A program made the position numbers and the translations under genes. This document shows positions 44,848-53,018 of a DNA stretch of 64,000 bases, piece by piece; the stretch's first letter is position 1; each line of letters opens with the position of its first letter. The notes beneath the pieces are model-generated. The model did no database searches and was not told where the DNA came from. It saw only the letters and a list, made by a program, of their open reading frames with translations. This DNA is from JBCFAY01 sp038562375. GTDB lineage: Bacteria; Bacillota; Clostridia; Christensenellales; CAG-138. The DNA is taken from positions 7,633 to 71,632 of the forward strand of contig JBCFAY010000018.1 of NCBI GenBank assembly GCA_038562375.1, written 5' to 3'.

Positions 44848-44870
44848 GTATGCACAATTTTGTGCCATAC
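44848..44870. promoter_or_regulatory. palindrome between copA and hxlR, candidate operator
   Basis: GTATGCACA and TGTGCCATAC are near-complementary arms around an AATTT centre. It lies 88 bases upstream of copA and 31 upstream of hxlR, so one protein could regulate both. A CsoR-type GC palindrome, the usual copper operator, was not seen. Confidence 0.4.
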
Positions 44871-44900
44871 TATGGTTATGGGAACCAAGGAGGGAGAAAG

Positions 44901-45263
44901 ATGACAAACCGCGGCGGCGAAGTCATGAACTGCCCGGTCGACGCTACGCTTCGGCTGATCGGCGGGAAATACAAGGCCCTGATACTCTGGCATCTGATGA
45001 AGGGCGCGTTGCGCCACGGCGAGCTTCAAAAGCTCATCCCGCGGGCGACGCCAAAGATGCTCACGCAGCAGCTTCGGGAACTGGAGGGCGATCGCCTGCT
45101 TGCGCGCACCGTCTACCCGGTCGTGCCGCCGAAGGTGGAGTATAGCCTCACGGATCTCGGCAGGAGTCTCCGGCCGGTCCTCGCTGCGATGTTCGATTGG
45201 GGCATCGGGTATCTTCGGGAGCACGGGCTTGCGGCAAACTGCTCGATGACCCGGAACACGTAA
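44901..45263 (+). CDS. HxlR-family transcriptional regulator
   Basis: A 120-residue winged-helix protein. Near the N-terminus CPVDATLRLIGGKYKALILWHL (about 10-31) carries the family Cys, followed by GALRHGELQKLIPRATPKMLTQQLRELE, the DNA-binding helices. HxlR proteins often sense electrophiles, oxidants or metals through that Cys. The ATG at 44901 follows AAGGAGGGAG. Divergent placement to copA suggests copper or thiol stress control, which is unusual, since CsoR or CopY generally do this in Firmicutes. Confidence 0.88.
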   Translation: MTNRGGEVMNCPVDATLRLIGGKYKALILWHLMKGALRHGELQKLIPRATPKMLTQQLRELEGDRLLARTVYPVVPPKVEYSLTDLGRSLRPVLAAMFDWGIGYLREHGLAANCSMTRNT

Positions 45264-45322
45264 CAACGTTCGATCGGCTTCATAACGGCGGGGACGGCGG
45301 ATCCAACCGCCTGTTTTAGCGT

Positions 45323-45350
45323 TTGCATTTGCGGCCATTCGTGCTATAAT
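45323..45350 (+). promoter_or_regulatory. promoter upstream of the tRNA locus
   Basis: TTGCAT at 45323-45328, 16 bp spacer, TATAAT at 45345-45350. The transcript would include the structured segment up to about 45487 and possibly the tRNA. Confidence 0.5.
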
Positions 45351-45378
45351 AATCCCTAGGCTTGCGCCCGTCCCGAGA

Positions 45379-45488
45379 ACAAGCCGGGGCAATCGGCGGC
45401 CTCATCGCTGCCGAAAGTTTGCCTATGGCGCATCCGTCCGGGCAAGCGCGCGCTTGCCGTCGGAATGTATGCCCCTGTGCCGGCTTAG
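45379..45488 (+). ncRNA. candidate structured RNA upstream of tRNA-Arg
   Basis: Downstream of a good promoter, this segment folds on inspection: the ends AAGCCGG and CCGGCTT pair; inside are a hairpin TCGGCGGC with GCTGCCGA and an 18-base palindrome GGCAAGCGCGCGCTTGCC. Some pairs compete, and no poly-U end is seen. It matches no RNA family that I know (not SRP RNA, RNase P or tmRNA). Confidence 0.3.
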
Positions 45489-45513
45489 AATCTGCCGCAT
45501 AAAAACCGAATAT

Positions 45514-45572
45514 GTACCCGTAGCTCAGTTGGATAGAGCGTTGGACTCCGATGCTGAAGGTCTAAGCAGACC
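45514..45572 (+). pseudogene. partial tRNA-Arg copy
   Basis: The first 28 bases match the intact tRNA-Arg 72 bases downstream (with two changes), and the 14 bases before both copies are identical. This copy breaks off in the variable region, with no T-arm or 3' acceptor strand. It looks like a tandem duplication or the scar of an integration event. Confidence 0.65.
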
Positions 45573-45585
45573 AAAAACCGAATAT

Positions 45586-45662
45586 GTGCCCGTAGCTCAG
45601 CTGGATAGAGTATCAGACTCCGACTCTGAGGGTCGAAGGTTCGAATCCTTTCGGGCACGCCA
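45586..45662 (+). tRNA. tRNA-Arg (CCG)
   Basis: A full cloverleaf can be drawn. Acceptor GTGCCCG (45586-45592) pairs with CGGGCAC (45652-45658). Anticodon stem TCAGA with TCTGA encloses loop CTCCGAC, anticodon CCG. The T-arm is GAAGG, TTCGAAT, CCTTT. CCA is encoded at 45660-45662. Confidence 0.92.
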
Positions 45663-45665
45663 GAA

Positions 45666-45704
45666 AACCTCCGAAAATAGCCATTTTCGGAGGTTCCGTC
45701 TTTT
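45666..45704 (+). terminator. terminator after tRNA-Arg
   Basis: A perfect 13 bp stem AACCTCCGAAAAT with its complement, AGCC loop, tail CCGTCTTTT, starting four bases after CCA. Confidence 0.8.
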
Positions 45705-45913
45705 CATAGGAGAGTATCGAATTAACGCATTACTACATTTACTACATTTTTAGGGGCTTCGAGATTGAAGTGGGCAATTGAATTTGATGGATTGAAAACA
45801 GGCGATTTGGCCGATTTACTACATTTTTACTACATAACCCGTATAACTGCTTTTAATAAAGCGGCAAGCAATAGACGCATAAGACAAAAAATAATGAAAG
45901 CGAGGGCAAGGAA

Positions 45914-46312
45914 ATGGCGAAAGAAAAAGAGGAATTGAAGGCGATCCTGATGGCGCAAGAGGTCTATATGCCGGATGGCAAAACCCCCAATACGACAAAG
46001 CTGAACATGATATCCGGCGTGATTATTCCATCGCTTATGGATGCCATGTGTCAAGAACGGGACAGCATAGGCCCAATCGAAGCGATCGAAGCCTATCTAT
46101 GGGAACTGTATGAAAAATCGGAGTACCTAACTATCGCTGGCATTTTGCGCGTACTGTATCTTTTACATGAAATAGCTATTCCCGAAATTATCGATACACT
46201 CCTTCAATACGGCGATCCTACCCTGCTGGGATTGTTCCTCTACGAATTCCTAATGGACTTTTCCGATGTAAAGCTGGATTACAAAGACGATTACGAGGAG
46301 ATCGATGAATAA
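45914..46312 (+). CDS. hypothetical acidic protein
   Basis: A 132-residue acidic, Leu/Ile-rich helical protein, not recognised. The C-terminus ends in a run of Asp and Glu (DYKDDYEEIDE). It begins behind GAGGGCAAGGA, 250 bases after the tRNA terminator, where integrated elements often start, and has its own terminator. A cargo gene of a lost mobile element is plausible. Confidence 0.6.
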   Translation: MAKEKEELKAILMAQEVYMPDGKTPNTTKLNMISGVIIPSLMDAMCQERDSIGPIEAIEAYLWELYEKSEYLTIAGILRVLYLLHEIAIPEIIDTLLQYGDPTLLGLFLYEFLMDFSDVKLDYKDDYEEIDE

Positions 46313-46336
46313 AGTGGAGGATAGAGAATATTCAAC

Positions 46337-46372
46337 AGGCCGTTTACCTTAAAAAGTAAGCGGCCTTTTTTA
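46337..46372 (+). terminator. rho-independent terminator
   Basis: AGGCCGTTTAC (46337-46347) with GTAAGCGGCCT (46356-46366), followed by TTTTTTAT. It ends the small gene before it. The stop codon of the truncated oppF on the other strand falls inside it. Confidence 0.8.
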
Positions 46373-46838
46373 TTTCAGCTAGGGGGTATCCCACTAAACC
46401 AACCATATCCATGATTTCGTATACTTTCGCTTGCCGTCTCTGTCTCCCCCAGCCTGGATTCTGAATTAGGAATGCCTCACCGATTGCATCCGCGACCGAA
46501 ATACGGGGATCTAGTGAGGAGAAGGGATCCTGGAAAATCATTTGTACTTCTTTGCGGATGACATGCAATTCCTTACGGTTCATTTCAAAAATATTTTTAC
46601 CTTCAAACAACACCGCGCCGTCTGTTGGCTCTAGCAAACGAAGAATCGTACGCCCAATGGTAGATTTACCGCATCCAGACTCGCCAACGATCCCTAAGGT
46701 TTTTCCTTTCTCTAAGGTAAAACTCACATCGTCTACAGCATGAAGCGTACCATACTTAGTAGGAAAATACTTCTTAAGATTTCTGACGTCAAGAATTGGC
46801 TGCTCTTTTGTTAGTAACGCATCCATACGCTCTGCCAT
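46344..46838 (-). pseudogene. oligopeptide ABC transporter ATPase OppF/DppF, C-terminus lost
   Basis: The first 150 residues of an OppF-type ATPase are intact: Walker A GESGCGKST (about 53-61) and the Q-loop MIFQDPFSSLDPR. After DMVGL (about 46390) the sequence changes to unrelated codons and stops. The ABC signature, Walker B and the C-terminal peptide-transporter region are all absent, so it cannot be functional. A normal protein has about 320 residues. Confidence 0.85.
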
Positions 46839-46840
46839 TA

Positions 46841-47887
46841 CTATTTCACCTTACTCCCTATAGATTCATCTTTACTGTATAGGAAACACTCTATATAATG
46901 CGTAGCATTACGATATAACCGCGGCGGTTTCTCCTGTAGGCAACGCTCGGTCATGTATGGGCATCTATCAGAAAATGTGCAACCATTTGGTAGATGTGTA
47001 GGATCAGGCATTAGCCCTGGAATAGGAGAAAGCCGTTTCTTTCTAGCTCCTGTCAGACTGGGCAACGATCCAAAAAGTCCTGCAGTATATGGATGCAGGT
47101 AAGAATTAAAAATGTCTTCCAGCGTGCCATGCTCGACGATATGACCAGCATAAATAATAGAGACCTCATCGCAGATCTCCGCTATAATTCCGAGGTCATG
47201 TGTTATCATCAGCATAGATGTTCCATACTTTTGTTTCAGTTCACCAATCATATCCAATACCTGAGCCTGTATGGTCACATCCAATGCAGTGGTCGGTTCG
47301 TCAGCTATTAGCAATTTCGGATTGGTTGCCAGAGCCATGGCAATTACCACGCGCTGCTTCATGCCGCCGGAGAATTGATGGGGGTATTCCTTGCCCCGAC
47401 GCGAAGGGATGCGGACCAGCTCCAACATGCTATGCGCCTTTTGCATAGCCTCTGTTGCCGACATGTTTTCATGCGTCGAAATAGCTTCCGCGATCTGTTC
47501 TTCGACCGTAAGTACAGGGTTAAGCGATGTCATAGGGTCTTGGTAGATAATAGACATATCCTTGCCGCGGATTCCGCGCAATTGTTTTTCACCCATATCA
47601 TTGAGACTTACCCCCCTAAGTCGTATGTCACCGCAAACAATGCGTGCCGGGGGAATTTGCAGCAACTGCATTACCGCCAATGCCGTGGTCGTTTTTCCCG
47701 CGCCGGTTTCCCCTACAAGTCCAAGCGTTTTTCCAGTCGGTATCTTCAGATCCACATTGTTAACCGCGTGAACCACACCGTTAAGTGTATTGTAAACGAC
47801 AGAGAGATTCTCTATTTCTAGTGCATACTCTATTTTTTCTGCGCTGTCTTTAAGAGGGGCCACGTTAATTTCAGTTTTCCGAGTCAT
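46841..47887 (-). CDS. oppD: oligopeptide/dipeptide ABC transporter ATPase OppD/DppD
   Basis: A 348-residue ATPase, full length: Walker A GETGAGKTT (about 51-59), signature FSGGMKQRVVIAMAL, Walker B LLIADEPTTALDVT, and the C-terminal oligopeptide domain with the four-Cys-like region (CTFSDRCPYMTERC, CFLYS). It would drive peptide uptake with OppF and permeases, but both neighbours are broken, so it is probably stranded. Confidence 0.88.
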   Translation of the reverse strand: MTRKTEINVAPLKDSAEKIEYALEIENLSVVYNTLNGVVHAVNNVDLKIPTGKTLGLVGETGAGKTTTALAVMQLLQIPPARIVCGDIRLRGVSLNDMGEKQLRGIRGKDMSIIYQDPMTSLNPVLTVEEQIAEAISTHENMSATEAMQKAHSMLELVRIPSRRGKEYPHQFSGGMKQRVVIAMALATNPKLLIADEPTTALDVTIQAQVLDMIGELKQKYGTSMLMITHDLGIIAEICDEVSIIYAGHIVEHGTLEDIFNSYLHPYTAGLFGSLPSLTGARKKRLSPIPGLMPDPTHLPNGCTFSDRCPYMTERCLQEKPPRLYRNATHYIECFLYSKDESIGSKVK

Positions 47888-47910
47888 AAAAGAGTTCTTC
47901 CTTTCTGCTG

Positions 47911-48630
47911 TTACCGAAGCTTGGGATCTGTGGCATCACGCAACCCATCGCTGAGCAGATTTACGGCAAGGACGGTAAGCATGATCGCGACACCGGGGAA
48001 AATAGCAAGGTAAGGGGAATTGGCCAAATATGCTCGCGCCTGTGCTAGCATGGAACCCCATTCTGGTATCGGCGTCTGTACGCCCAATCCTAAGTAACTA
48101 AGGGCAGAAATCGACATGATGGCAGCCGCAAGGCTCAAAGAAATCTGCACCAATAACGCGGCAAAACAGTTTGGAATTATATGGCGTAGAATAATAAACA
48201 AGCTGGATGCACCAAGGGACCGCGACGCTTCAATGAACTCACGTCCACATACCGTCAATGCTGCTCCTCGAGCTACCCGTGTAAACGTGGGAACCAATCC
48301 AATGCTGATCGCAATACCGATCGACACAAGGCTTGTACCCGCAACCGAAACCAACAAGATGGCGATGAGAATAGATGGTAAGGCCATTAATATATCCAGC
48401 AAACGCATAACGATCAAATCAAACGTTCCGCCAAAATAAGCGGAAAACCCGCCTACAAGCGTCCCCACGACAAGCGCTCCCAACACTGCCGCAAATCCGA
48501 TCCCTAAGGAGATGCGGGCAGCATGCACAATACGCGCTAAGTAATCGCGCCCATAGGCATCTGTTCCAAAGGGATGTGCATTTGACGGAGGTTTAAACAA
48601 TTGTGAAAAGTCTTGCTTAAGGGAATCAAA
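47911..48630 (-). pseudogene. oligopeptide ABC permease OppC/DppC, N-terminus lost
   Basis: About 235 residues of a DppC-type permease remain, from KQDFSQLFKPPSNAHPFGTDAYGRDYLAR through the EAA-like loop (EFIEASRSLGASSLFIILRHIIPN) to the normal end DGLRDATDPKLR. The first transmembrane segment and start are missing. Upstream of about 48630 the frame continues only as an antisense reading of the secreted-protein gene on the other strand. Confidence 0.85.
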
Positions 48631-48667
48631 TATGATATGCCGAAAGGCCAGAAGGAGATCTTTACGT

Positions 48668-49288
48668 ATGAAAAAGCATTCCCCCAAAATCCTGTCCCTT
48701 GTCCTCGTACTGAGTCTTATGTTTTGCCTCGCTGTGAGCGCCAATGCCGCCGAGATCGATACCAGCGGCGGTTCCGGTTCCACGCCCGTCAACCTGAGTT
48801 CCACAGACGACGGTTCTGAAACCGGCAACCCTGCCCCTACCGCGATGCGCGTTACCGTCCCCACCGCACTGCCCATGGCGATGAGTCAAGACGGTGTTGT
48901 TACCACCGCCGACAATTGTAGGATCATCAATAATTCCTACGGAACCGTCCGTGTTGCAAATGTGACCATCACTGCTGCAGACCGATGGAGCCTGACCGCG
49001 TTCGGCGACAGGTCCTCTCTTGCCGGTGAGAAGGTGGACAGCAACAAGTTAGGTTTCGCCCTGACCCTCGGTGAAGGATCCCAGGTCGCCACCGATTCTG
49101 GCAACGCCTCCACCCAGACGCTTATTGCAACACCTGTGACCGGCTGCTACATGACCGGCGTGGGAGATCCCACCGGCAATACCGTGGCGGTCGATTACAG
49201 CGCCATCGTCACTCCGCTGTCCAACGCCATAACCAACGCAACCGTTGCCAGCGTCGTATTCGTCATCGAGTGGGACATCGTAGCCTAA
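48668..49288 (+). CDS. secreted protein of unknown family (A)
   Basis: A 206-residue exported protein. Signal peptide 1-28 (cleavage after SANA). The mature part is Thr, Val and Asn rich, predicted all-beta, with the stretch VTVPTALPMAMSQDGVVTTADNCRIINNSYGTVRVANVTIT. The next gene product shows the same pattern (VTLPAFLPVHVI...NNAGIINNS), so both belong to one family. I recall no named family; fibre or surface-layer assembly is possible. AAGGAG lies ten bases before the ATG. The gene starts only about 40 bases after the oppC break point. Confidence 0.65.
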   Translation: MKKHSPKILSLVLVLSLMFCLAVSANAAEIDTSGGSGSTPVNLSSTDDGSETGNPAPTAMRVTVPTALPMAMSQDGVVTTADNCRIINNSYGTVRVANVTITAADRWSLTAFGDRSSLAGEKVDSNKLGFALTLGEGSQVATDSGNASTQTLIATPVTGCYMTGVGDPTGNTVAVDYSAIVTPLSNAITNATVASVVFVIEWDIVA

Positions 49289-49311
49289 GTAAGCAAATAA
49301 CTGAAAAACGT

Positions 49312-49341
49312 GCGGGCGGCTTCATAAACGGAGCCGCCCGC
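49312..49341 (+). terminator. intercistronic hairpin between the secreted-protein genes
   Basis: GCGGGCGGCT with AGCCGCCCGC, perfect 10 bp, ten-base loop, no T tract. Confidence 0.5.
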
Positions 49342-49362
49342 GTCCGTAGAAAGGCAGGAACT

Positions 49363-49866
49363 ATGAACCGAAAAACGATATCCACTCTTCTCGCCATCGT
49401 GCTTGCACTCTCCCTTGGTACGAGAGCCTTTGCCGCAGGCTCGGCTACGGCAACTGTTCCGGTCACGTTGACCGTTGCCAACGAGTACCGTGCCGTTAAC
49501 GTCACCCTCCCCGCTTTTCTCCCGGTCCACGTTATCAACGGCATGGTGGTCGTAGCCAACAACGCTGGGATCATAAACAATTCTAAATCCGGATCCGTTC
49601 AGGTGACGGCGGTCTCCGTAACGGATGGCGCATACAAGGTCGGAAGCTACGACAGCTTTATCGGCTCCGGGACAATCGCGCTGAAAATCAATGGATGCGC
49701 CACAAGAGGAGCAGGCCAGATGGCGATTACCCCTGCTGCATTTCCCGTTATCACTGCCGGAAGCAGACTGCAGCTGGCCTACCATGCAAAAGTATCCGCA
49801 GATGCATCCAACTCTACCGATGTCAATGCCGCAAATGTGATGTTTACGATCTCCATTGTTGATTAA
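49363..49866 (+). CDS. secreted protein of unknown family (B)
   Basis: A 167-residue exported protein and paralogue of the preceding one: signal peptide 1-24 (cleavage after AFAA), then an all-beta Val/Thr/Asn/Ala-rich domain with the shared pattern of a VT(L/V)P strand, an NN..IINNS turn and a following V-rich strand. ATG at 49363 behind AGGCAGGAA. Spacing of 74 and 12 bases to its neighbours suggests one operon. Confidence 0.65.
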   Translation: MNRKTISTLLAIVLALSLGTRAFAAGSATATVPVTLTVANEYRAVNVTLPAFLPVHVINGMVVVANNAGIINNSKSGSVQVTAVSVTDGAYKVGSYDSFIGSGTIALKINGCATRGAGQMAITPAAFPVITAGSRLQLAYHAKVSADASNSTDVNAANVMFTISIVD

Positions 49867-49878
49867 GGAGTTATTGTC

Positions 49879-50133
49879 ATGACACGTTTCAAATCCAAAA
49901 GGCTTCTGTCATTGCTTCTGGTGTTAATGCTCGTGTTCTCCATGCTCATCGTATCCGCATCGGCAGAAGAACCGAATTCCTCAATAGAAGAAATCGAATC
50001 AACCGATGAATTACCTGAAACAGAAACCGAAGAAGAAACCCATATCCATACGGATACCGACGATGATACCCGTAGTTCTGAGTCCAATGGATCCGACATC
50101 ATGGAAGAACATACCCTATCTCCTCTCGGGTAA
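49879..50133 (+). CDS. secreted acidic protein, probably truncated
   Basis: An 84-residue reading frame with a signal peptide (1-30, cleavage after SASA) and a Glu/Asp/Thr/His linker (EETHIHTDTDDD). Near 50100 the sequence runs into the end of the jetA-like gene on the other strand, and the final residues appear to come from that DNA. The linker probably led to a longer surface protein. Third gene of the secreted-protein operon, behind TAAGGAG. Confidence 0.5.
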   Translation: MTRFKSKRLLSLLLVLMLVFSMLIVSASAEEPNSSIEEIESTDELPETETEEETHIHTDTDDDTRSSESNGSDIMEEHTLSPLG

Positions 50134-51241
50134 TCTCAGCAGGCTCCTCAATATTTAGCTCCTCACCGCCATTTCGGACATGCCGCTTTCTTGGATGATA
50201 AAAGCTCCCATCCGAAACCTGTCGCACGTCGAACAGATTAAAGCATGCGCTCAATGCGCGCCAGTCCTCCCTCGGACGGTCCTTAGCATCTCGAAGAAGA
50301 GCAATGATGTCCCCTTTAATACTGGTGTCCATCGAGAGCATATAGGTAAGCTTCTGTCGAGTAATGCGGATATAGGTCTGGTTTTTCTCATCTAACTGCT
50401 GAATATAGGATTCAATATCATCGAAGTTGTACTTAATATAGTTGAGCATTTTCAGTATCTGCGCCCATCCGTCTTCCCGCGAGACGATGCGCTTCGTCTG
50501 GATAGCAGCGGAGATAATGCTTTCTAACAGTACCGTATCACTCTGGATGTCCAGCACCACATTCAAAATCGGCCCCTTAAAGCGGTCTACACTGTCATCC
50601 ACCTTGATTGGAAAGATCAGCTTGTCCACCACGTCCCGCACATAGCCGTACAGATGTCCGGCCAAAAGCTCTTCCGGTTTTGTGTTTTCTAGCACCTCAG
50701 CATAGTATTTTTTAATTTTAGCGTACATCATCTCTAGATTGGTTAACAGCTGCTGTGTACTTTCATAGGCATTCCGGATACAGATCAGGCCGTTGTCTGG
50801 CATGGTACGTACCTGCTGCAAATTGGAATAGGTATTCACCACATGCCCGGACTGATCCTCCATTTTTGCTATGTCCCGAAGAAAGCCGGTCAGCTTTTTG
50901 CCATATTGGGTAATGAAGATCAAATCGGAAGCGCCGTCCCCAGATTCATCTGCATCGATCCAGCCGCTGCGCAGGAACAGTCGGAGTGTAAAAGACAAAT
51001 GGTCCTGCTCTGGATCACCGGACGGCTCCTCGTCGTAATCCTCCTCATCGGAAACATCCAGAGCATAGTTTTCCCGCTGAAAAGCCCTGCGTAGCTCAGC
51101 CAACAGGACGCTTCTGGGCAAGGCAATGCGTTTGGCTTGTTCTAGTATCGACTCCATGGCTAGCAGGACATGGATATAGTCCTCACAATGTTTGGATGTT
51201 AACGGGTTAAAGAAACGATAAGGGAAATCTTTTGGAAGCAT
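50099..51241 (-). pseudogene. Wadjet-type JetA protein, C-terminus probably lost
   Basis: A 380-residue, mostly helical protein resembling the JetA family (DUF5716), the kleisin-like subunit of a Wadjet complex that senses and cleaves plasmid DNA. Typical are the N-terminal LPKDFPYRFFNPLTSKHCEDYIHVLLAME, an acidic insert (DEEDYDEE) and the late segment ITRQKLTYMLSMDTSIKGDIIALLRD. It stops at the junction near 50100. The genes that should follow (jetB, SMC-like jetC, jetD) are missing; secreted-protein genes lie there instead. A Wadjet function is therefore lost. Identification is from pattern memory. Confidence 0.6.
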
Positions 51242-51438
51242 GATGTGTATATCCTTCCCATATCATCAGGCCGTGGAAATATACGGGGGTCAAGTAAAGT
51301 CTACCACAATCATTTTGTTATCTCAATCTCAGGGAGAAGGGAAGTATCGATTCAGGATGTTTTATAGAAAATTCAGAAGGCACTGCAAGCAATGCCTGCG
51401 TTCTAGTATATGTGGATGCCTAATATCAGGGGAAGCGA

Positions 51439-51789
51439 ATGTCCGACGTTGCCTATCTCAGAGCATGGAACAGTTATGAATACTACCTAAATCTGAAAGC
51501 GGGAGGGCTTGGAGCCATTGGCGGGAAAAGCAAGGCAATTGTTCTCGATCAAATCACAGCGCATATGTTGCGGCATACATACGCTTCCATACTATATGAT
51601 GCTGGCGTAGATATAAAGTCTGCGCAACGCTTCCTCAGCCACAGCGACATAGAAACCACTTTGGAGATTTATACGCATTTGACAAAGCACAAGGAAGATG
51701 AGGCAGTTCAGTCGATCAACAAACACTTTGAAGAAAGGTTTATCAATAAAAATCCGAAGCAGCATGACGAGGATGATTGGGAGAGATGA
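51439..51789 (+). pseudogene. C-terminal fragment of a tyrosine recombinase (integrase)
   Basis: The 116-residue frame carries the catalytic end of a phage/ICE integrase: HMLRHTYASILYDAGVDIKSAQRFLSHSDIETTLEIYTHL, including the HxxR box, the His of LSH and the nucleophile Tyr. The N-terminal DNA-binding domains and first catalytic Arg are missing, and no ribosome site fits. It points to an integrated element once present here. Confidence 0.8.
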
Positions 51790-51842
51790 TTACCGGACTT
51801 CTACCGCGAGGGCGGAAAGCCGCCCTCCATCTACATTATCGG

Positions 51843-51870
51843 TTTACTTTACGTCCGAATATGATATAAT
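51843..51870 (+). promoter_or_regulatory. promoter of the vbhA-fic pair
   Basis: TTTACT (51843-51848), 16 bp spacer, TATAAT (51865-51870), 33 bases before the antitoxin start. Confidence 0.5.
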
Positions 51871-51903
51871 AATATTAGCAATTTGCAGGCAAGGAGGCGC
51901 GTT

Positions 51904-52083
51904 ATGCAAACCCAAAAATCAATACGGCAGAAAAAAGTCAATCATGCGTTAGGCATCGCTATGGTTGAAGGAAAACGGCCTTCTTCCACCGCTCTGAATC
52001 TATCTAAACGTTATGTTGCGGGAGAAATCACCGCGGCGCAGGCGAAACAGATATATTTGAAATCAGCCGGATTAGTGCCTTAA
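51904..52083 (+). CDS. vbhA: VbhA-like antitoxin
   Basis: A 59-residue helical protein of the VbhA antitoxin type, which blocks a Fic partner by placing a Glu in its ATP pocket. The inhibitory helix would be ALGIAMVEGK (Glu24); the usual Ser/Thr at the start of the motif is Ile here. The later YVAGEITAAQAKQIYLKSAG is well conserved in the family. A strong AAGGAGG site precedes the ATG. The fic gene follows 33 bases downstream across a hairpin. Confidence 0.8.
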   Translation: MQTQKSIRQKKVNHALGIAMVEGKRPSSTALNLSKRYVAGEITAAQAKQIYLKSAGLVP

Positions 52084-52099
52084 ACAGGCACTTTTCTTT
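52074..52099 (+). terminator. attenuator between antitoxin and toxin genes
   Basis: AGTGCCT with AGGCACT, five-base loop, then TTTCTTTT. The stem overlaps the antitoxin stop codon. It would let more antitoxin than toxin mRNA be made. Confidence 0.65.
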
Positions 52100-52116
52100 T
52101 ATAAGGGGATACCATT

Positions 52117-52839
52117 ATGCCAGACCCATATCTCTATCCAGAAACGAATATTCTGATAAACAAATTTAATATTAAGAATGCGGAGCGGCTTGTCGAGGTC
52201 GAAAACGATCTTGTATATATTAAACTGTTTGACGTGGACGAATTTTTAGATGGGTGTAAATTCAACGCGGCCACTTTGAAGGCGCTTCACCGCCATCTTT
52301 TTGAAGATATTTATACTTGGGCGGGCGAGTTCCGAACAATCAATATCCGTAAATATGAACGTGTCCTACCCGGCGCATCAGTAGACTACTACGATCACAC
52401 CGCAATCAAAAAGGAACTTGACGCGGCAATGAAAGGCCTTGAGGCGATAGCCTGGCAAAAGATGTCCTTGCTTGAGCGGGTCTCGGCGTTTTCAAGGTTG
52501 TTCGCACGGATATGGAAGATACACCCATTCCGCGAGGGCAATACCCGTACGGTCACCACGTTTATGCTTGGCTATGCGAAGCAGCAACAAATCAATATGG
52601 ATGGCAGCTTGCTTTCTAAATATAACGCTTATGTGCGCGACTCTCTTGTTATGGCGTCTATCGGTGAATACTCGGAGTATGACCATTTGGAGAAAATCAT
52701 ATTGGACGCAATGGGCGGCGTAGAAAACACACAAGAAAATATGGACGTTTCAGATAAGCAAGAAAAGTATACCCACATCAATGAGTATGATGTAAGTGAA
52801 TACTACTACCGTCAATTTGATGCTGAGACGGATAAGTAA
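52117..52839 (+). CDS. fic: Fic-family toxin (AMP transferase)
   Basis: A 240-residue Fic protein. The motif HPFREGNTRT (about 138-147) has the catalytic His and the phosphate-binding loop; the Gly of GNGR is Thr and the last Arg of the motif is absent, as in some Clostridial members. The flap region lies near FRTINIRKYERVLPGA. Such toxins attach AMP to proteins such as gyrase or topoisomerase IV. Paired with the VbhA-like gene. No type IV secretion signal domain is visible. Confidence 0.88.
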   Translation: MPDPYLYPETNILINKFNIKNAERLVEVENDLVYIKLFDVDEFLDGCKFNAATLKALHRHLFEDIYTWAGEFRTINIRKYERVLPGASVDYYDHTAIKKELDAAMKGLEAIAWQKMSLLERVSAFSRLFARIWKIHPFREGNTRTVTTFMLGYAKQQQINMDGSLLSKYNAYVRDSLVMASIGEYSEYDHLEKIILDAMGGVENTQENMDVSDKQEKYTHINEYDVSEYYYRQFDAETDK

Positions 52840-53018
52840 AGATTCAAAAGCGGTTTATTAAGCTTGAAAACAGCGATATTCTATACCCTGGCCCTTCTAT
52901 AGAACAATAGGCAATAGATACATAAGAGGACGGAAGTCTACCGTTCAATATGGTATAATCAGGTATCAAAGCACGAAACATGTTATAATATAATACATAT
53001 ATGAGGAGGATTTTGCGT

